From Marinobacterium lutimaris (lineage in GTDB: Bacteria; Pseudomonadota; Gammaproteobacteria; Pseudomonadales; Balneatricaceae), in the NCBI RefSeq assembly GCF_900108065.1, contig NZ_FNVQ01000002.1, positions 744,001 to 808,000 on the forward strand: DNA of 64,000 nucleotides. The letters run 5' to 3'. The notes below the pieces were generated by a model. The model was given only the letters and a program-made list of their open reading frames with translations, did not search any database and had not been told where the DNA came from. Position numbers and translations under genes: made by a program. Positions within the stretch are counted from its first letter, which is position 1. Every line of letters begins with the position of its first letter. Below are positions 54,501 to 63,400 of this stretch, piece by piece.

Positions 54501-55080
54501 TTTCCCGGGCCAGCGCTACACTGCCGTGCACCAGCGCCTCGTCACCGGCACGACCGGTGCGCTGGATCTCCAGATAGAAGCTGTCCGGGAACACCTGCAT
54601 CCATTCACGCACGATAGCCGCAGCATCTTCACTTTCGGACAGAATAGCGCGACCCGCTTCACCGAGGCGATTACCCGACAAGGCAATCAGACCCTCGGCC
54701 TTTTCACGCACCCATTCACGCTTCACCAGGGCGCGGTCCGGCATAATCCCCTGGCCCTTTTCGTAGGCCAGAGAGACCAGTTCCATCAGGTTGCGGTAGC
54801 CTTTGCCGTTACGCACCAGCAGGGTAAGGCGGAAAGGATCGTTCTCCGGATCCTCTTCATTTTCAACCCAGAGATCGACGCCACAGATCGGCTTGATACC
54901 GGCGCCTACCGCCGCCTTGTAAAACTTGACCAGGGCAAAGAGGTTGGTCTGATCGGTCATGCCGACCGCCGGCATACCGCCTTCCGCCGCCGCCTTGACC
55001 AGCTCCTTGATACGGACCAGACCATCGAACAGGGAATATTCGGTATGCACCCTCAGGTGAATGAAGTTGGCTGCAGACAT
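51580..55080 (-). CDS. dnaE: DNA polymerase III alpha subunit
   Basis: An 1166-residue replicative polymerase (E. coli DnaE has 1160). The N-terminal PHP domain begins FIHLRVHTEYSLFDG; the polymerase core has the acidic pair in MPDFDIDFCMDNRDRVIDY (about residues 400-415) and GPGRGSGAGSLVAYAL; the OB-fold and C-terminal tau-binding domain follow. A likely internal clamp-binding motif is QNAGMFDLF near residue 920. It lies after rnhB by two bases. A long antisense open frame over this gene is a composition artefact. Confidence 0.97.
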   Translation of the reverse strand: MSAANFIHLRVHTEYSLFDGLVRIKELVKAAAEGGMPAVGMTDQTNLFALVKFYKAAVGAGIKPICGVDLWVENEEDPENDPFRLTLLVRNGKGYRNLMELVSLAYEKGQGIMPDRALVKREWVREKAEGLIALSGNRLGEAGRAILSESEDAAAIVREWMQVFPDSFYLEIQRTGRAGDEALVHGSVALARETGCPLVATNEVMFINAADFEAHEARVCINMSRTLEDPTRPRNYSDQQYFRTPQEMAELFSDIPSALANTVEIARRCNIEIELGTYYLPRYPIPEGILMDDYFRYRSRQGLEERLEFLYDTSAPEFTEIRKPYDDRLKFELDIIIQMGFPGYFLIVMDFIKWGKDNGIPVGPGRGSGAGSLVAYALKITDLDPLEYDLLFERFLNPERVSMPDFDIDFCMDNRDRVIDYVAGKYGRDAVSQIITYGTMAAKAVVRDVARVQGKAFGLADRLSKLIPFEVGMTLSKAWEQEEALREFVESSEEAQEIMEMAYKLEGVTRNVGKHAGGVVIAPTKLTDFAATYCDEEGHGLVTQFDKNDVEEAGLVKFDFLGLRTLTIIDWALEIINDKRKRRGEDNLEIEGINLEDPETFKLLQSAQTTAVFQLESSGMKDLIRRLQPSRFEDIVALVALFRPGPLQSGMVDDFINRKHGRAEMAWPHPDYQLDSLQPVLEPTYGIILYQEQVMQIAQVMAGYTLGGADMLRRAMGKKKPEEMAKQRTSFLDGSKNNGIDADLAGNIFDLVEKFAGYGFNKSHSAAYALVSYQTAWLKQHYPAPFMAAVMSSDMQTTEKVVIFIEECRQMGLTVRLPDVNDGEYKFAVNDREEIIYGLGAIKGVGEGPVDAIVKARAEGGVFTDLFDFCKRVGSKRLNKRVLEALVRCGALDGLGAQRAVLWQAIPAALKSADQEEQNQNAGMFDLFGEMEAQQESDPYENYRDAREWSDKERLTGEKDTLGLYVTGHPIDEYEAELRHFARKKLVDMQPARGQMQKLAGLVVDMRLKKTKKGATLCFVTLDDRSARMEVTLFGEAYEASRNRIAKDAVLIIEGEVANDDYNGGLKVRGNKVYGMADARSMYASHVEVSCRHDQIKRQTLKTLAETLGRERTPEGGLPVVLKYRREDAEGPLHFGDNWRVRVSDELILALKEQFGNEQVELRFDR

Positions 55081-55082
55081 CT

Positions 55083-55682
55083 TTACTCCTGGTTCAGTAA
55101 GCGTTTTACCGGACCAAAGCTGCGGCGGTAATCCGGCAGCAGGCCCAACCGACCCAAGGCCTCTAGATGTGCCTTGGTCGGGTACCCCTTATGGCTGGCA
55201 AAGCCATATTCCGGGTATTGTTGGTGAAGCTCCTCCATCTGCCGGTCGCGATAGACCTTGGCCAGGATGGAGGCGGCACTGATCTCTGCAATCAGCAGAT
55301 CGCCCTTGACCACCGGTTCCGATGGGCAGGGCAGCTCCGGGCAGCGGTTGCCATCGATCATGGCGTATTCCGGCTGCGGATCCAGCGCCAGCACGGCACG
55401 GCGCATCGCCAGCATGCTGGCATGGAGAATATTCAGCTCATCAATCTCAGCGGGCGACGCGCTCTGAATCGACCAGGCCAGGGCTTTCTCCTGGATCTCA
55501 TCGAACAGCAACTCGCGCTTCTTGGCACTGAGCTTTTTTGAGTCGGTCAGTCCCTTAATCGGCCTGGCGGGATCGAGAATCACAGCGGCGGCAACCACAT
55601 CACCGATCAGCGGACCGCGCCCTACCTCATCGACACCGGCAACGAGACCGGCGGGGCGAAAATCAAAGCCGGGATTATCCAC
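55083..55682 (-). CDS. rnhB: Ribonuclease HII
   Basis: A 199-residue RNase HII, which nicks DNA at embedded ribonucleotides and degrades RNA in RNA-DNA hybrids. The active-site acids D18 and E19 are in [13 protein letters not shown], with further carboxylates in [11 protein letters not shown] and [15 protein letters not shown]. The start is placed at a GTG (55682) with AGGAG five bases upstream, overlapping the end of lpxB by 8 bases; a frame from 55724 exists but would lie deeper inside lpxB. Confidence 0.94.
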   Translation of the reverse strand: MDNPGFDFRPAGLVAGVDEVGRGPLIGDVVAAAVILDPARPIKGLTDSKKLSAKKRELLFDEIQEKALAWSIQSASPAEIDELNILHASMLAMRRAVLALDPQPEYAMIDGNRCPELPCPSEPVVKGDLLIAEISAASILAKVYRDRQMEELHQQYPEYGFASHKGYPTKAHLEALGRLGLLPDYRRSFGPVKRLLNQE

Positions 55683-56865
55683 GCTGACTCCTAGGCTCAG
55701 TGCCAATTTCAAGTGGCCGCCCACGTTGCTCTAGCAGCTCAATCACCGCATCAGCGGCGCGCTCGCTGGCGTTCTGGCGCAACGTATCGCCGATTTCGCC
55801 AAACACCTGCTCAATTCGCTGGCGATACTCGGCATCATCCAGCGCTTTCTGCAGCAGCGGACCAAGCACCTCAGGGCGTACGTCATCCTGAAGAATCTCC
55901 GGCACCATCTCCTTACCGGCCAGCACGTTGGGCAGAGAGATCCAGCGGCTCTGGATCATCCGCGAATAGATCTTGTAGGTCAGCCCCGCCATGCGATAAG
56001 CAACCACCATCGGCTTGCGCAGCAGGCAGGCTTCCAGCGTGGCGGTACCCGACGCGATCAGGATTGCATCGGAGGCGGCCATCACTTCCCGTGAGTGACC
56101 CCGCACCAGCTTAAGCTTCAGGTCGGAGTATTCATCAGCCACCATTTCGGCCAGCTGGTCATAACGACTCTGATTGGCCGCCGGCATCACGAACATCAGA
56201 TCGGGATGGCGCGCCTGCAGCCAGCGCGCCGTTTCAAGAAACGGCTTGGCCAGATACTTAAGCTCGCTACCGCGGCTCCCCGGAAGGATCGCCAACATCT
56301 GTTGCCCTGATCCTGCGCCGTAGTGTTCCACTGCCAGATCCATATCGATCTGGGCGGGAATCATCTCCGCCAGTGGATGCCCCACAAAACGCAGATTTTG
56401 CTGAGTAGGCTCGTACACCTCTGCTTCAAAGGGGAACAGCGTCAGCAACAGGTCGACACAGCGCTTGATCTTAAAGATCCGCTTACGCTTCCAGGCCCAG
56501 ACCGACGGGCTGACGTAGTGAACCGTCGGAATACCCGCTTCTTTCAGCTGGCGTTCCATACCCAGGGTGAAGTCCGGTGCGTCTATACCGATGAAAAGGT
56601 CGGGCGGATTGGCTATAAAATGGCGCACCAGACGACGGCGCTCGCGCAGCAGCTCCGGTACCCGGCCGAGCACTTCGACCAGGCCCATCACCGACAGGCG
56701 CTCCATCGGATAGAGCGAGCAGCATCCAGCCTCCAGCATCAGCTCACCGCCGATGCCTTCAAACTGGATTCCGGGACAGCGGCGCTGCAACGACTGTATA
56801 AGTCCTGCGCCAAGAATATCGCCGGACGCCTCGCCGGCGACGATACCTACTCTGAGCGTTCGCAT
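55675..56865 (-). CDS. lpxB: Lipid-A-disaccharide synthase
   Basis: A 396-residue GT-B-type glycosyltransferase that joins UDP-diacylglucosamine and lipid X to form the lipid A disaccharide. Family blocks are the N-terminal [46 protein letters not shown] and [22 protein letters not shown]. It acts at the inner face of the inner membrane. Four bases separate it from lpxA and it overlaps rnhB. Confidence 0.96.
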   Translation of the reverse strand: MRTLRVGIVAGEASGDILGAGLIQSLQRRCPGIQFEGIGGELMLEAGCCSLYPMERLSVMGLVEVLGRVPELLRERRRLVRHFIANPPDLFIGIDAPDFTLGMERQLKEAGIPTVHYVSPSVWAWKRKRIFKIKRCVDLLLTLFPFEAEVYEPTQQNLRFVGHPLAEMIPAQIDMDLAVEHYGAGSGQQMLAILPGSRGSELKYLAKPFLETARWLQARHPDLMFVMPAANQSRYDQLAEMVADEYSDLKLKLVRGHSREVMAASDAILIASGTATLEACLLRKPMVVAYRMAGLTYKIYSRMIQSRWISLPNVLAGKEMVPEILQDDVRPEVLGPLLQKALDDAEYRQRIEQVFGEIGDTLRQNASERAADAVIELLEQRGRPLEIGTEPRSQRG

Positions 56866-56869
56866 CGGC

Positions 56870-57640
56870 TCAGCGGATGATGCCGCGGGCTGAGCTGTTA
56901 AGCGAATCGATCAGCGGCTGTACCGCCGGCTCGTCATTCGCAAGCAGCTGCAGTTGCTCCAGAGCTTCGGTCGTAGTGAGACCTTTGCGGTAGATGGTTT
57001 TGTAAGCCTGACGCAGGGTACGCAGCGCTTCCGGTGTAAAACCGCGACGGCGCAGCCCTTCGAGGTTGATACCATGAGGCTCTGCGGTGTTACCGGTGGC
57101 CATGACGTAGGCGGGAATATCTTTCAGCACCACAGTACCGGCACCACACATCACATGTGGACCGATCTGGCAGAACTGATGCACTGCAGTGAAGCCACCC
57201 AGAATCGCGTAGTCGCCCAGTTTTACATGACCCGCCAGCGCGGTGCTGTTGGCCAGAATACAGTGGCTGCCGACGATGCAGTCATGGGCCACGTGCACGT
57301 AAGCCATCAACAGGTTATCGCTACCGATGCGGGTGATCCCTTCGTCCTGCACGGTTCCGCGATGGATGGTACAGCCTTCACGAATCACGTTGCGGTCGCC
57401 GATAACCAGTTGGGTAGGTTCACCGTTGTACTTTTTGTCCTGGCACTCTTCGCCAACGCTGGCGAACTGGAAGATCCGGTTATCCTCACCGATGACGGTG
57501 GGCCCCTTGATCACTACATGAGGACCAATCCGCGTGCCGGCGCCGATCTCGACATCGGCGCCAATATAGCTCCACGGGCCTACTTCGACGTTGTCGGCCA
57601 GCTTTGCTCCGGGTTCAACGATAGCCTGTGGATGTATCAC
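56870..57640 (-). CDS. lpxA: Acyl-ACP--UDP-N-acetylglucosamine O-acyltransferase
   Basis: A 256-residue left-handed beta-helix acyltransferase, the first step of lipid A synthesis. Hexapeptide repeats run from the N-terminus (IHPQAIVEPGAKLADNVEVG) to about residue 185, the catalytic histidine is in MAYVHVAHDCIVG, and the C-terminal helical domain contains GINLEGLRRRGF. The start codon is GTG at 57640, directly after the fabZ stop, and its ribosome binding site AGGAAGG lies in the end of fabZ. Confidence 0.96.
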   Translation of the reverse strand: MIHPQAIVEPGAKLADNVEVGPWSYIGADVEIGAGTRIGPHVVIKGPTVIGEDNRIFQFASVGEECQDKKYNGEPTQLVIGDRNVIREGCTIHRGTVQDEGITRIGSDNLLMAYVHVAHDCIVGSHCILANSTALAGHVKLGDYAILGGFTAVHQFCQIGPHVMCGAGTVVLKDIPAYVMATGNTAEPHGINLEGLRRRGFTPEALRTLRQAYKTIYRKGLTTTEALEQLQLLANDEPAVQPLIDSLNSSARGIIR

Positions 57641-58078
57641 TTACACCTTCCTGTCTGCACAGAGAATAGTAGCTGAACTAACGGTATCGCCATCGACACT
57701 GGCGCGCACTTCGAATTTCCAGATGCCACGACGCTCGGAAAGAACCTTGGCCTCCAGCTGGAGACGGTCACCCGGCACCACCGGACGCTTGAATCTCAGA
57801 TTGTCCGCTCCTACAAAATAGTAGATAGAACCATCTTGTGGAGTTTTATCCATGGTTTTAAAGCCCAGAATGCCCGCAGCCTGAGCCATCGCCTCGACGA
57901 TCAGCACGCCTGGCATCACAGGATGATCCGGAAAATGCCCGTTAAAAAAGGGCTCGTTTACCGTGACATTCTTGTATGCCACGATCGATTCTCCCGGGAC
58001 CAACTCAACCACCCGGTCTACCAGCAGAAAGGGGTAGCGGTGGGGCAGGTATTCCCGGATTTCCTTAACATCCATCAT
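57641..58078 (-). CDS. fabZ: 3-hydroxyacyl-ACP dehydratase FabZ
   Basis: A 145-residue hot-dog-fold dehydratase of fatty acid synthesis. The N-terminal [20 protein letters not shown] and the active-site block [20 protein letters not shown] (catalytic His in GHFP and the Glu of VEAMAQ) are diagnostic. The tandem ATGs at 58078 and 58075 are preceded by GAAGG; the first is used. It overlaps the end of lpxD by 14 bases. Confidence 0.96.
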   Translation of the reverse strand: MMDVKEIREYLPHRYPFLLVDRVVELVPGESIVAYKNVTVNEPFFNGHFPDHPVMPGVLIVEAMAQAAGILGFKTMDKTPQDGSIYYFVGADNLRFKRPVVPGDRLQLEAKVLSERRGIWKFEVRASVDGDTVSSATILCADRKV

Positions 58079-59129
58079 CTTTTTGACCTTCAGTAGAAAT
58101 ATGCTCGAGTCTGTTTTCGAGTTTGCGCACACGCCTGGCAAGCTCATCCAGCTGCCGGAAACGAACCACATTGCGCTTCCATTGCTGATGGGGTTCGATC
58201 CCTGTCCCCGATGAGTAGGCACCCGGCTCGGTAATAGACCGGCTGACCAGCGTCATAGCGGTCACATGGGTGCCATCGGCTATTTCCAGGTGCCCTGTGA
58301 TACCGCTCATGCCGGCGATGGTGCAATGGCGGCCAATTTTAGTGCTTCCGGCTATGGCGGTACAGCCCGCAATGGCGGTACCTTCACCGATTCTGACGTT
58401 ATGCGCCACCTGAACCTGATTATCCAGTTTAACGCCACGCTCAATATGGGTGTCATCGAGAGCACCGCGGTCGATGGTCGTACCAGCGCCGATCTCTACA
58501 TCATCCTCGATCAGAACACCGCCAAGCTGACAGATCTTGACCCAGCCACCCTTACGATCGGGCGCAAAGCCAAACCCATCGGCGCCGATAACCGCTCCAC
58601 TGTGGATAAGTACACGCTCGCCGACACGCACTTTCGGATAGAGGGTGACTCCCGCCTCAAGACGCGTTCCGCTACCGAGGCGACAGTCACGACCGATCGA
58701 TGTATTGGCACCGATAACAACCCCGGCCTCGACCTGGGTGCCGGCAGCAATCACAACACCAGCACCCACTTCTGCATCCGGTGAGACACTCGCCGCAGGA
58801 TCGATACTCGCCGAGGGATGAATCCCGGGCGAACACGGATCGCGCCAATCGAAAAGATGGGTCAACCGGGCAAAGGCAAGATAGGGATCCGCCACGACCA
58901 AAGCACTGCCCTGGACATCATCCAGATGCGCCTCGGTCACCAGCACTGCCTCAGCCTTGCTGGCCTTGAGCTGTTTCAGATAACGGCTGTTCGCAAAGAA
59001 CGACAGCTGGCCTGGGCCAGCTGTCTGTAATGTTGCCAGAGAATGGATAAGGCGATCACTATCGCCTACCACCCGGGCTTCTATGCGGAGGCCCAGTTCC
59101 TCGAGCGTATAACCTGATGATCTGTTCAT
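58065..59129 (-). CDS. lpxD: UDP-3-O-(3-hydroxyacyl)glucosamine N-acyltransferase
   Basis: A 354-residue acyltransferase for the third step of lipid A synthesis. The N-terminal uridine-binding domain (about 1-100, with [18 protein letters not shown]) is followed by left-handed beta-helix repeats ([20 protein letters not shown] through [18 protein letters not shown]) with the catalytic histidine in [10 protein letters not shown], and a C-terminal helix. Standard length for gammaproteobacteria. Next to skp with a 3-base gap. Confidence 0.96.
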   Translation of the reverse strand: MNRSSGYTLEELGLRIEARVVGDSDRLIHSLATLQTAGPGQLSFFANSRYLKQLKASKAEAVLVTEAHLDDVQGSALVVADPYLAFARLTHLFDWRDPCSPGIHPSASIDPAASVSPDAEVGAGVVIAAGTQVEAGVVIGANTSIGRDCRLGSGTRLEAGVTLYPKVRVGERVLIHSGAVIGADGFGFAPDRKGGWVKICQLGGVLIEDDVEIGAGTTIDRGALDDTHIERGVKLDNQVQVAHNVRIGEGTAIAGCTAIAGSTKIGRHCTIAGMSGITGHLEIADGTHVTAMTLVSRSITEPGAYSSGTGIEPHQQWKRNVVRFRQLDELARRVRKLENRLEHISTEGQKDDGC

Positions 59130-59132
59130 CGA

Positions 59133-59630
59133 TTACTGCTTGTTCAGGAGCTCAGTCACTTTGCTCGTAATGTCCAGGTCCGGGTTGGCATATACCGAAG
59201 CGTTTTTGCTGATGATCAGGTCGATATCCTGTTCCTTGATCATGTTACGGATGATTTCATCCAGCTTCGGCTTCATTTCAGCCAGGAAGTTCTGTTCACG
59301 CTGGGACTGTTCCTGCTGCAACTGCTGGCCCTGGCGCTGATATTCACCGAAGACCTTCTGAAACTGCATGCGCTGCTGCTTCATCTCATCTTCGGAGCTG
59401 AGGCCCGCATTTTTCTGCATCTTCTGCTGCAGGGATTTAGCCTGCTTTTCAAGATCAACCAGGGCCTGCTGATCGGATGCAAAATCCTGCTTCATCTGGT
59501 TACGAAATGTCTCCGCCGCATTGGAGGTCAGCAGCGCTTCGCGGACGTCCAGTACCGCCAGTTTGCCGGCAAATACCGGTGCACTCAGCGTCAGACATAG
59601 AGCCGCGCACAGCGTTTTCATAGATTTCAT
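59133..59630 (-). CDS. skp: Periplasmic chaperone Skp/OmpH
   Basis: A 165-residue secreted protein with a signal peptide of about 21 residues (cleavage after PVFA) and a mature part that is a charged, glutamine-rich coiled coil, as expected for the tentacles of the Skp trimer that hold unfolded outer-membrane proteins. KLAVLDVREALL at the start and TSKVTELLNKQ at the end fit the body domain. Located between bamA and lpxD, the invariant position. Confidence 0.93.
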   Translation of the reverse strand: MKSMKTLCAALCLTLSAPVFAGKLAVLDVREALLTSNAAETFRNQMKQDFASDQQALVDLEKQAKSLQQKMQKNAGLSSEDEMKQQRMQFQKVFGEYQRQGQQLQQEQSQREQNFLAEMKPKLDEIIRNMIKEQDIDLIISKNASVYANPDLDITSKVTELLNKQ

Positions 59631-59639
59631 GCTTTCTCC

Positions 59640-61982
59640 TTAAAACGTTTGACCCAGTGCGAACTGGAAGCTTTCGGTTTCGTCGTCTTCGCCTTCATTC
59701 AGCGGCATCGCTATCGCAATCGATAGCGGACCTACCGGCGTCAGCCAGCTAAGCCCAAAGCCTGCGGAGTAACGGAGGTCACCAAGATCCAGATCGTTGG
59801 AACAGTTTTGCTGGCCCGGCTGGCAGTCGGTGGAGTAGACATTACCCGCATCGAGGAACAGCAGGGAACGCCAGGCACTCTTGTCACCGACAAACGGCAT
59901 CGGGAAGACCAGCTCCGCGCTACCGGTAAGTATCAGGTTACCGCCGAAGGCATCCTGGTCACTACAGTCGGTAACACCATTGATCGTAGTACAGCCCTCT
60001 CGCGGCCCCAGAGAGTTGTTCTTGTAGCCTCGCACACTGCGCAGACCACCAGCATAGAAGTTACGGTAGAACGGATAGCGGTTATCGCCCCAGCTGTCGC
60101 CGTAGCCGATACGCCCCTTCAGACCGGAAACCCAGATTTCGTTATCGTCGATCGGGTTGTACCAGGTGACATTGTAGTTGGCGCGATAGTAGGTCAGATC
60201 ACTGCCCGGCAGAGCGATCTCGATGTTTGCGCGCTGCGAATAGCCATCGGTCGGGAACAGACCCTTGTTGAGGCGGTTATCGCTCCAGCCAAAGGTCATC
60301 TGGTAAGAGAAGTAATCCTCACCCTCTTCATCGATGAAATCCTTGATGATATCCGCGGTATCTTCATAGGTATTGATCTCGGTAACATCGAGCCCCAGAC
60401 CGAAGGAAAGACGCTGGTAATCATCGATCGGATAGCCGAAGTTCATGCCACCACCAAATTCGTTGGTGGTGTAGGAGCTCACATCATCCTCATCGTAGTC
60501 ACGCTCGCGGTAGTAAGCTTCAAAGCCGCGGCTGACACCGTTCATGGTGTAATACGGGTTGGTGTAGTTGAAGCTGTACTCGGTCAGGGTGTCACTGTTG
60601 GACAGGTTCACGCCAAACTTGCGGCCAGTACCCAGGAAGTTGTCCTGCTGTACGCCCAGCTGGAAGATGATGCCATCGCTGTCAGAGAAACCGACAGACG
60701 CAGAGAACTGACCGGACTGCTGCTCTTCTACCGCGTACTCCAGATCGACCTGATCGTCGGTACCCGGCACAGGCACGGTTTCCACGTTCACCGATTTGAA
60801 GTAACCGGTACGCTCCAGGCGCTCCTTGGAACGCTCGATCGCATCGGTAGTTGCGATGCCAGACTCCATCTGCTCCATCTCACGACGCAGCACCTCATCG
60901 GCAGTCAGTGTATTGCCGCGGATATTGATGCGACGCACATAGGTACGCTTGCCCGGCTCGACGAAATAACGCACCGACAGCGTGCCGTCTTCGGCCAGCT
61001 CAGGTACGGGACTTACGTTGGCAAACATAAAGCCTTCATCACCAAGTCGACGCACCAGCTTTTCCTGGGTATCGGTCATCGCCTTGCGGGAGAAGGTATC
61101 GCCCGGGTGCAGCAGATACAGGGATTCAAGCTCTTCACGCGGCACAACCAGATCACCGGCCACGTCAACGCTGCTTACAGAGTACTGCTGGCCTTCGGTG
61201 ACATTGACGGTGATGTAGACGTGACGCTTGTCAGGTGTGATTGAAACCTGGGCGGACTCGATATCGAAATTGATATAGCCGCGGTCCATATAGTAGGAGC
61301 GCAGACGTTCCAGGTCACCGGACATTTTCTCGCGGGAGTAGCGATCACTCTTGGTGTAGAAGGTCCAGAAATTGGGGAGTTTGAGAGAGAACAGTTCTTT
61401 CAGTTCTTCATCATCAAAGACGGTATTGCCGACGATATTGATATGCTGAATGGTCGCTTCACGACCTTCAGTGATATTCACGTTCAGCGCAACGCGGTTG
61501 CCCGCCAGGGGTTCAACCTCGGTCTGGATATCGGCACCGTAGCGTCCCTGACTGACATACAGGCGCAACAGGTCGAGACGGATCTGGTCCACGGCAGAAC
61601 GACGGAACACATCGCCCTCCTGCACACCGGACTGCTTAAGCCCTGAACGCAGATCTTCTTCGGAAATAAAGTCGTTGCCGTCAATGCGTATCAGCGCGAG
61701 TGATGGCCGCTCATGCAATTGCAGCACAACATCATCGCCATCGCGCAGGATATCCACATCGTCGAAGTAGCCTGATGCAAACAGCTCTCGGGTGGCTTCA
61801 GACAGCTGTCGCTGACTGAGCTGATCACCCACGTTCACCGGGAAATAGCGAAACACCACGCCCGGCTCGACACGCTGCAGCCCCTCGAGACGTATATCAT
61901 TGACAGTAAATGGAAATTCAGCCGCTTTCGCTTGAACAATCCACAAGAACGATATAAGTAACAATCCCAGCTTACGTTTCAT
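59640..61982 (-). CDS. bamA: Outer-membrane protein assembly factor BamA
   Basis: A 780-residue Omp85 protein that inserts beta-barrel proteins into the outer membrane. A signal peptide of about 20 residues (after QAKA) is followed by five POTRA domains (FTVNDIRLEGLQRVEPGVVF starts the first; about 22-420) and a 16-strand barrel ending in FQFALGQTF with the C-terminal Phe. The loop GLRSVRGYKNNSLGPR holds the conserved VRGF/Y motif. A cysteine pair in the next loop (GCTTINGVTDC) matches the disulfide of the family. Confidence 0.96.
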   Translation of the reverse strand: MKRKLGLLLISFLWIVQAKAAEFPFTVNDIRLEGLQRVEPGVVFRYFPVNVGDQLSQRQLSEATRELFASGYFDDVDILRDGDDVVLQLHERPSLALIRIDGNDFISEEDLRSGLKQSGVQEGDVFRRSAVDQIRLDLLRLYVSQGRYGADIQTEVEPLAGNRVALNVNITEGREATIQHINIVGNTVFDDEELKELFSLKLPNFWTFYTKSDRYSREKMSGDLERLRSYYMDRGYINFDIESAQVSITPDKRHVYITVNVTEGQQYSVSSVDVAGDLVVPREELESLYLLHPGDTFSRKAMTDTQEKLVRRLGDEGFMFANVSPVPELAEDGTLSVRYFVEPGKRTYVRRINIRGNTLTADEVLRREMEQMESGIATTDAIERSKERLERTGYFKSVNVETVPVPGTDDQVDLEYAVEEQQSGQFSASVGFSDSDGIIFQLGVQQDNFLGTGRKFGVNLSNSDTLTEYSFNYTNPYYTMNGVSRGFEAYYRERDYDEDDVSSYTTNEFGGGMNFGYPIDDYQRLSFGLGLDVTEINTYEDTADIIKDFIDEEGEDYFSYQMTFGWSDNRLNKGLFPTDGYSQRANIEIALPGSDLTYYRANYNVTWYNPIDDNEIWVSGLKGRIGYGDSWGDNRYPFYRNFYAGGLRSVRGYKNNSLGPREGCTTINGVTDCSDQDAFGGNLILTGSAELVFPMPFVGDKSAWRSLLFLDAGNVYSTDCQPGQQNCSNDLDLGDLRYSAGFGLSWLTPVGPLSIAIAMPLNEGEDDETESFQFALGQTF

Positions 61983-62028
61983 GCTGCAGGTCTTAATTTC
62001 CGTATAGTGAATTCTTTTCGAAGCGTAC

Positions 62029-63384
62029 TCAGAGTCTGGCGATGTCGTTGAGGATGGCCAGGGCCATCAAACTGAACAACAAAGCCATACCGATACGCAG
62101 GCCCATCATCTGCACTTTTTCGCTGACCGGGCGCCCTCTGACCAGTTCGATAAACTGATAAAGCAGGTGCCCGCCATCAAGCATCGGGATCGGCAGCAGA
62201 TTGAGAACGCCGAGACTGATACTCAGGTAAGCAAGGAAGCTGACGAAAGACTCCAGCCCCGAGGCCGCCGAAGCCCCCGCCACTTTAGCAATGGTGATCG
62301 GGCCACTCAAGTTTTTTACCGAGATGGCGCCGGCGATCATTTTGCCGATAGCATCCAGCGTCAGCCCGATCATCTGACCGGTTTTCTGCACCCCGATCCA
62401 CAGTGCCTCGACAGGTCCGTGGCTGACTTCACGAAGCATGGAGTCAGGCCACTGCACGGACTGAACACCGGCACCAATAAAGCCATACTGCTGACCATTG
62501 TCATCAACCCGTGTATCCGGCGTCACGTCGAGAGGCTGCTCAGTGCCGGAACGCAGAACGGTCATCCGCAGCAACTGACCTGGAGAAGAGCGCACTGTCT
62601 CAACCAGTGCACGCCAGTCTTCTACTGCTGCGCCGTTCACCGCGAGCACTTTGTCGCCGACCTGCAAACCCGCACTCTGTGCTGCACCGCCGTCGGTCAG
62701 CGCACCGATCACTGCAGGAATTTCCGGCTGATATGGCCGCAGCCCCAAGGCACCTATGGGCGACTCTTTCTCGAGATCCACACGCCAGTCAGACAGCTGA
62801 ACGCTGTAATCCCGGGCTACGCCACGATCCGGCTCACCTGCGCGCAGCAGGATCGAGCCCGTTTCACCCACTCGCGCCGCAAGCCGCAGGTTAACTTCGT
62901 CCCAGGATTGGACTTCGTGACCATCCACGGCCATCAGCTCAACGCCCGGTGTAATTCCCGCCCGCGCCGCCAGGGAGTCGGTCTGAACACCCCCTACTAC
63001 CGGGATAACAACGGTACTGCCCCAGAGAAACAGGAACCAGTACGCCAGCACCGCAAAAACCAGGTTAACAATCGGCCCTGCGGCGACAATCGCCATACGC
63101 TGCAGTACGGGCTTGTTGTTGAACGCCTGCGATCTAAGCGCCTCGGGGACATCGCCCTCACGCTCATCAAGCATACGTACATAGCCACCCAGGGGTATCA
63201 TCGCCACCGAATACTCGGTGCCGTCACGACCTTTGCGCAGCCAGAGCGGTTTACCAAACCCCACAGAGAAACGCAGCACCTTGACGCCACAGCGGCGCGC
63301 CACCCAAAAGTGCCCCCACTCATGGATGGTAACCAATATTCCTAGGGTGACGAGCGTGGCAAGCAGCGTCTGCACAATACTCAT
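62029..63384 (-). CDS. rseP: RIP metalloprotease RseP
   Basis: A 451-residue intramembrane site-2 protease. The zinc motif HEWGH (H21, E22, H25) lies in the first helix, two PDZ domains occupy about residues 115-290 (GGVQTDSLAARAGITPGVEL and GGAAQSAGLQVGDKVLAVNG), and the third ligand is in NLLPIPMLDGGHLL. RseP cuts RseA after DegS to free sigma E when outer-membrane proteins misfold, and removes signal peptide remnants. Upstream of bamA, the usual place. Confidence 0.96.
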   Translation of the reverse strand: MSIVQTLLATLVTLGILVTIHEWGHFWVARRCGVKVLRFSVGFGKPLWLRKGRDGTEYSVAMIPLGGYVRMLDEREGDVPEALRSQAFNNKPVLQRMAIVAAGPIVNLVFAVLAYWFLFLWGSTVVIPVVGGVQTDSLAARAGITPGVELMAVDGHEVQSWDEVNLRLAARVGETGSILLRAGEPDRGVARDYSVQLSDWRVDLEKESPIGALGLRPYQPEIPAVIGALTDGGAAQSAGLQVGDKVLAVNGAAVEDWRALVETVRSSPGQLLRMTVLRSGTEQPLDVTPDTRVDDNGQQYGFIGAGVQSVQWPDSMLREVSHGPVEALWIGVQKTGQMIGLTLDAIGKMIAGAISVKNLSGPITIAKVAGASAASGLESFVSFLAYLSISLGVLNLLPIPMLDGGHLLYQFIELVRGRPVSEKVQMMGLRIGMALLFSLMALAILNDIARL

Positions 63385-63400
63385 TTAAATCTCCGGGGAG

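Noticed and set aside
51484-55131. A 1215-codon open frame on the plus strand opposite dnaE
   Set aside because: It mirrors the whole dnaE gene, has no recognisable domains and a His/Gln/Val-rich composition typical of antisense frames in GC-rich DNA. dnaE on the other strand is unmistakable.
59808-61244. A 478-codon plus-strand open frame opposite bamA
   Set aside because: Antisense shadow of bamA with no motif of its own.
62167-63345. A 392-codon plus-strand open frame opposite rseP
   Set aside because: Antisense shadow; rseP motifs on the minus strand are complete.
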